A stretch of DNA of 8,072 bases, from contig JAUYDB010000220.1 in the NCBI GenBank assembly GCA_030691985.1, positions 1 to 8,072 on the forward strand, in the 5' to 3' direction. The notes beneath the pieces were generated by a model. That model was not told the origin of the DNA. It did not search any database and saw only the letters and a list, made by a program, of their open reading frames with translations. Shown here in pieces: positions 6,260 to 8,072 of the stretch; the stretch's first letter is position 1, and each line of letters opens with the position of its first letter. Origin of the DNA: Candidatus Omnitrophota bacterium (GTDB lineage Bacteria; Omnitrophota; Gorgyraeia; 2-01-FULL-45-10). A program made the position numbers and the translations under genes.

Positions 6260-6355
6260 CGCGTTCCGTTGGGTGTAGGACGTGGGATGTAGGATGTTTA
6301 TGAAATCGACCCCACAGACGTCCTACGTCCAACATCTCACGTCCCACGGAGAGCG
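6260..6355 (-). repeat. Palindromic GGACGNN heptamer repeat, copy B (aroE-pilD gap)
   Basis: Read on the minus strand, this 96-base element aligns along its whole length with 2687-2785. Both start CGCT-TCCGT or CGCTCTCCGT, carry GGACG-type heptamers (GGACGTG, AGATGTT, GGACGTA, GGACGTC), share the core GGACGTCTGTGG and end in CGGAACGCG. The two copies have opposite orientations. The arms are complementary (GTAGGACGTGGGATGT-type against ACATCTCACGTCC-type) and can form a long imperfect hairpin between aroE and pilD. No open frame is supported here. Confidence 0.8.
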
Positions 6356-6378
6356 TAGATTATATTTTCTGACATGTT

Positions 6379-7155
6379 ATGGATAAAGCTATAGTCTTTG
6401 TACTCGGCTCAATTATCGGAAGCTTTCTGAACGTCTGCATTTACAGGCTGCCGAAGGGAAAGTCGGTCATATTTCAACCGTCGAGCTGCCCCGGTTGCGG
6501 AAAGCATATCCTGTGGCATGATAATATACCCGTTTTAAGCTATTGTGCCTTGCGCGGAAGGTGCAGGTTCTGCAAGGCCCGCATCTCGCCACGATATATT
6601 ATAGTGGAGATCCTGACTGCAGGCGTTTTGGCGCTAATATTTGCCGCATTTGGAATGACGCCTAAATTTTTCGCCTACTCATTGATGGCATGCGGCCTGA
6701 TCGTTGCGACGTTTGTCGATTTTGAGATCCATGAGATACCGGATCAGGTTTCAATCGGAGGGCTTATAGCCGGGATATCGCTTTCCGCGGCCTTTCCTTC
6801 GATATTTGATGTCACTCTGCGCTCACACGGTATTTTAAATTCTTTTGCCGGTATCTTTGCGGGGGGCGGGAGCATTTACATCATGGGTTTTTTCGGAGAA
6901 CTCGTATTCGGCAGGGAGGCGATGGGCGGCGGAGATGTTAAGCTTATGGCGATGATAGGTTCTTTTTTGGGGTGGAAGCTCGTTATCTTAACATTTTTTA
7001 TCGCCCCGATATTCGGAGCCGTCATAGGCATAATATTACGGATAAAAGACGGGCGCGAGATAATACCATACGGGCCGTATCTATCGCTTGCGGCGCTCCT
7101 GACGGTGTTTTTCGGGGAGAGGATTTTGAGGGTGTTTTTGCGCGGAATGTATTGA
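6379..7155 (+). CDS. pilD: Prepilin peptidase / N-methyltransferase (type IV leader peptidase)
   Basis: This inner-membrane aspartic protease cleaves the leader from type IV prepilins and type II pseudopilins and methylates the new N-terminus. At 258 residues it has normal full length. GSIIGSFLNVCIYRLP at the N-terminus is the family signature. The cytoplasmic zinc-binding loop has CPGC (Cys37, Cys40) and CRFC (Cys62, Cys65). Catalytic aspartates are Asp114 in FVDFEIHEIPD and Asp186 in GGGDVKL. Several hydrophobic segments follow (about 75-95, 98-115, 124-142, 152-172, 188-220, 233-247). An in-frame stop at 6370-6372 lies just upstream, so this ATG is the first available. There is no Shine-Dalgarno before it, and a TATATT at 6361-6366 could give a very short or absent leader. 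No pilus or secretion genes accompany it here. Confidence 0.95.
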   Translation: MDKAIVFVLGSIIGSFLNVCIYRLPKGKSVIFQPSSCPGCGKHILWHDNIPVLSYCALRGRCRFCKARISPRYIIVEILTAGVLALIFAAFGMTPKFFAYSLMACGLIVATFVDFEIHEIPDQVSIGGLIAGISLSAAFPSIFDVTLRSHGILNSFAGIFAGGGSIYIMGFFGELVFGREAMGGGDVKLMAMIGSFLGWKLVILTFFIAPIFGAVIGIILRIKDGREIIPYGPYLSLAALLTVFFGERILRVFLRGMY

Positions 7156-7192
7156 GTTTTGAACGCATAGGTTAACATATGTGAATCATTTA

Positions 7193-7464
7193 TGTCCAAA
7201 TTAAACCACAAGTCCCGACGGAGCCTGTATTTTGAGATTCGTTTTTTGCCTACCCCTCACCCTTGCCCTCTCCCCTAAAGGGGAGAGGGGATTTCCTCAT
7301 AATTTCCTCTCCCCCTAAAGGGGGAGAGGAAATTATGAGGGAATTCCCTCTCCCCTTTAGGGGAGAGGGCAAGGGTGAGGGGTAGGTAAAAATCGAATCT
7401 CAAAATGTAATCACCGTCGGGCATTAAGCTCTAATTTGGACGCAAGTGATATATAAACAAAAAA
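7193..7464. repeat. Near-perfect long palindromic repeat, right copy (MITE-like)
   Basis: The element reads GTCCAAATTA at its left (7194-7203) and TAATTTGGAC at its right (7432-7441). Its centre is a perfect 21-bp stem, 7295-7315 with 7320-7340, loop TAAA. Outer arms CCTACCCCTCACCC and GGGTGAGGGGTAGG pair, as do GAGATTCG-type and CGAATCTC-type blocks. Secondary 10-bp hairpins lie within each arm. The left arm is a near-identical inverted copy of positions 52-176; the right arm is a direct copy with similarity out to the A-rich end near 7464. A terminal TGATATATA mirrors TGCTATATA of the left-edge copy. The strong symmetric hairpin may also stop pilD transcription. No coding frame is supported. 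Confidence 0.88.
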
Positions 7465-7484
7465 ACATCCATTAATATGGACGT
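7459..7484 (-). terminator. Intrinsic terminator, minus strand
   Basis: Read on the minus strand, ACGTCCA (7484-7478) pairs with TGGATGT (7471-7465) around TATTAA, a 7-bp stem with one G-U pair, followed immediately by seven T residues (7465-7459). It ends transcription of the candidate small RNA and possibly of csp, whose stop lies 135 bases upstream. Confidence 0.7.
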
Positions 7485-7532
7485 CTTTGTCTCATAACTC
7501 AATAAACCGTACTGCATCACTATGGTCTTGTG
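7459..7532 (-). ncRNA. Candidate small RNA of about 74 nt downstream of csp
   Basis: A well-formed promoter (7567-7539) would start transcription near 7532 and the terminator at 7484-7459 would end it, giving an RNA of about 74 nt. No ribosome-binding site precedes the single ATG inside (about 7516), and that short frame would run through the terminator, so a peptide is unlikely. The 3' end borders the right palindromic repeat. I do not recognise the RNA as a known family. Its segment CAAAGACGTC (7489-7480) can pair with GATGTCTTTG in the csp leader (7942-7933). The alternative is that this is only the csp 3' untranslated region with a chance promoter-like sequence. Confidence 0.4.
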
Positions 7533-7538
7533 TAATTT

Positions 7539-7567
7539 ATTCTATACTTGTATCGTTTTCCTGTCAA
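7539..7567 (-). promoter_or_regulatory. Sigma70-type promoter for the candidate small RNA
   Basis: On the minus strand TTGACA (7567-7562) is a perfect -35. It is followed after exactly 17 bases by TAGAAT (7544-7539), 5 of 6 matches to the -10. This is the best consensus promoter in the window. A 12-base palindrome GGCCTTAAGGCC (7579-7590) lies just upstream of it and could be an operator, although nothing else supports that. Confidence 0.6.
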
Positions 7568-7618
7568 TATTTATCCAAGGCCTTAAGGCCCTTCACCGGC
7601 GCCTTGTTGCAAACCAAA

Positions 7619-7834
7619 TCAAGCGCTTGTTGGCGGGATAACATGTATATTGATGGCGCGCGGGCCTTTGTCCGATTTTTCAACATCGAACTCCACCTGC
7701 TGGTCTTCGTTCAAGGCATTAAAGGCTGTTTCGACAAGGCCCGATTGATGGAAAAATACTTCCCTTCCGTCCGTATCAGAAATAAACCCAAATCCCCGAT
7801 CACGCACCAATTTCTTAATCTTACCGATATGCAT
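7619..7834 (-). CDS. csp: Cold-shock-domain RNA-binding protein
   Basis: This is a small single cold-shock-domain protein of 71 residues, the usual CspA-family length, expected to bind single-stranded RNA or DNA as a chaperone in the cytoplasm. RNP1 is RGFGFI and RNP2 is VFFHQS; the C-terminal half QQVEFDVEKSDKGPRAINI fits the fold. It belongs to the variant group starting GKIKKLVRDRGFGFI, in which the KWFN segment of E. coli CspA is replaced by KKLV, so the surface Trp and Phe are missing. The start at 7834 is set by AGGAGA (7847-7842), 7 bases upstream, and by family alignment; a 30-residue upstream extension in the same frame has no homology-like content. It has its own promoter (7995-7967) and a leader of about 126 nt. 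It is convergent with pilD. Confidence 0.93.
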   Translation of the reverse strand: MHIGKIKKLVRDRGFGFISDTDGREVFFHQSGLVETAFNALNEDQQVEFDVEKSDKGPRAINIHVIPPTSA

Positions 7835-7841
7835 CCTTATA

Positions 7842-7847
7842 TCTCCT
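7842..7847 (-). promoter_or_regulatory. Ribosome-binding site of csp
   Basis: AGGAGA on the minus strand sits 7 bases from the ATG at 7834. It supports the 71-residue product over the longer open frame that begins at 7924. Confidence 0.8.
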
Positions 7848-7866
7848 ATTTTTATCCCGCAGTTGT

Positions 7867-7887
7867 ATGGAATTATTGAAATTCCAT
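7867..7887 (-). other. Stem-loop in the csp leader
   Basis: ATGGAATT (7867-7874) and AATTCCAT (7880-7887) form an 8-bp perfect AT-rich stem with a 5-base loop, 20 bases upstream of the csp Shine-Dalgarno. Its weak AT-rich pairing would be temperature-sensitive. A thermosensing role is inference by analogy with the structured cspA leader. Confidence 0.5.
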
Positions 7888-7890
7888 GCA

Positions 7891-7931
7891 AGAAAACAAA
7901 AACCGCAAAGTTAGCGGTCCTCACCTTGCGG
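7891..7931 (-). terminator. Terminator-like hairpin with T-tract inside the csp leader
   Basis: On the minus strand two alternative stems share one 3' arm: ACCGC (7918-7914) with GCGGT (7906-7902), 5 bp, or CCGCAA (7931-7926) with TTGCGG (7908-7903), 6 bp. Either is followed at once by TTTTTGTTTT (7902-7893). It lies about 30-60 nt after the predicted start of the csp transcript and before the gene, so it could attenuate csp or generate a short leader RNA. Alternatively it ends a minus-strand transcript arriving from outside the window. Confidence 0.5.
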
Positions 7932-7966
7932 CCAAAGACATCTAATCTTCTTTATCGTTACGGATT

Positions 7967-7995
7967 ATTATATCCTCCCCCCGCCTGTTTGTCCA
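7967..7995 (-). promoter_or_regulatory. Sigma70-type promoter of csp
   Basis: On the minus strand TGGACA (7995-7990, 5 of 6) is followed after exactly 17 bases by a perfect TATAAT (7972-7967). Transcription would begin near 7960, giving a csp leader of about 126 nt. The spacer is unusually G-rich (GGCGGGGGGAGG). Confidence 0.65.
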
Positions 7996-8061
7996 TCACT
8001 ATCTTATGAAAATATAAAATAAAAAAAATAAAAAAAATACTATCTTAGTTTTTATATTTGT

Positions 8062-8069
8062 GCTATACT
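8062..8069 (+). promoter_or_regulatory. Possible outward extended -10 promoter at the right edge
   Basis: TTTGTGCTATACT contains TG-N-TATACT, with the hexamer at 8064-8069. It follows a very AT-rich stretch (8000-8060) with A-runs that could act as an UP-like element. No good -35 is seen. It would drive a gene beyond the window on the plus strand. Apart from this, positions 7996-8060 show nothing recognisable. Confidence 0.3.
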
Positions 8070-8072
8070 CTA

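Noticed and set aside
7487..7879. 130-residue plus-strand open frame
   Set aside because: It is antisense to csp and has no ribosome-binding site. The csp product, promoter and Shine-Dalgarno on the other strand explain the region.
7895..7960. Plus-strand c-di-GMP (GEMM-I) riboswitch, suggested by CCGCAAAG
   Set aside because: The matching GGCAAACC half and the receptor helices are absent. The minus-strand reading as hairpin plus T-tract in the csp leader explains the sequence better.

Overview
The window looks like chromosomal DNA from an uncultured, Gram-negative-type bacterium. Prepilin peptidase points to type IV pili or type II secretion. The mixed base composition, the spacers packed with short repeats and the general look of the genes resemble candidate-phylum genomes such as Omnitrophota. 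That placement is an impression, not something the sequence proves.

Positions 1-304 hold a GC-rich palindromic repeat, a possible promoter and a short heptamer array. A same-strand biosynthetic cluster follows: ilvB (305-1978), ilvN (2166-2681), ilvC (2839-3834), leuA (3839-5350) and aroE (5352-6212). The acetolactate synthase subunits make acetolactate or acetohydroxybutyrate. IlvC reduces and isomerises these, and LeuA diverts 2-ketoisovalerate toward leucine. AroE, the shikimate pathway reductase, is joined to leuA with a 1-base gap. No ilvD, ilvE, leuB or leuCD is present. ilvC-leuA-aroE are tightly packed, whereas ilvB, ilvN and ilvC are separated by spacers of 187 and 157 bases filled with 7-base-period repeats. 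pilD (6379-7155) follows after another repeat copy.

From 7156 to 7618 there is no protein gene. The stretch holds a roughly 270-base palindrome related to the left-edge repeat, then on the minus strand a compact promoter, about 74 nt and a terminator that together look like a small RNA gene. A minus-strand cold-shock-domain protein gene (7619-7834) follows. It has a strong sigma70-type promoter and a 5' leader of about 126 nt that contains a terminator-like hairpin. The right edge (7996-8072) is AT-rich and ends in a possible outward plus-strand promoter.

Most notable: (i) IlvC and AroE both lack the basic residues that normally hold the NADPH 2'-phosphate and carry acidic residues there, suggesting an NADH-adapted cluster; (ii) two sequence-unrelated repeat families share a 7-base period and sit in the spacers; (iii) a candidate small RNA and a terminator-containing csp leader, with a short complementarity between them; (iv) related palindromes bracket the whole seven-kilobase gene block.
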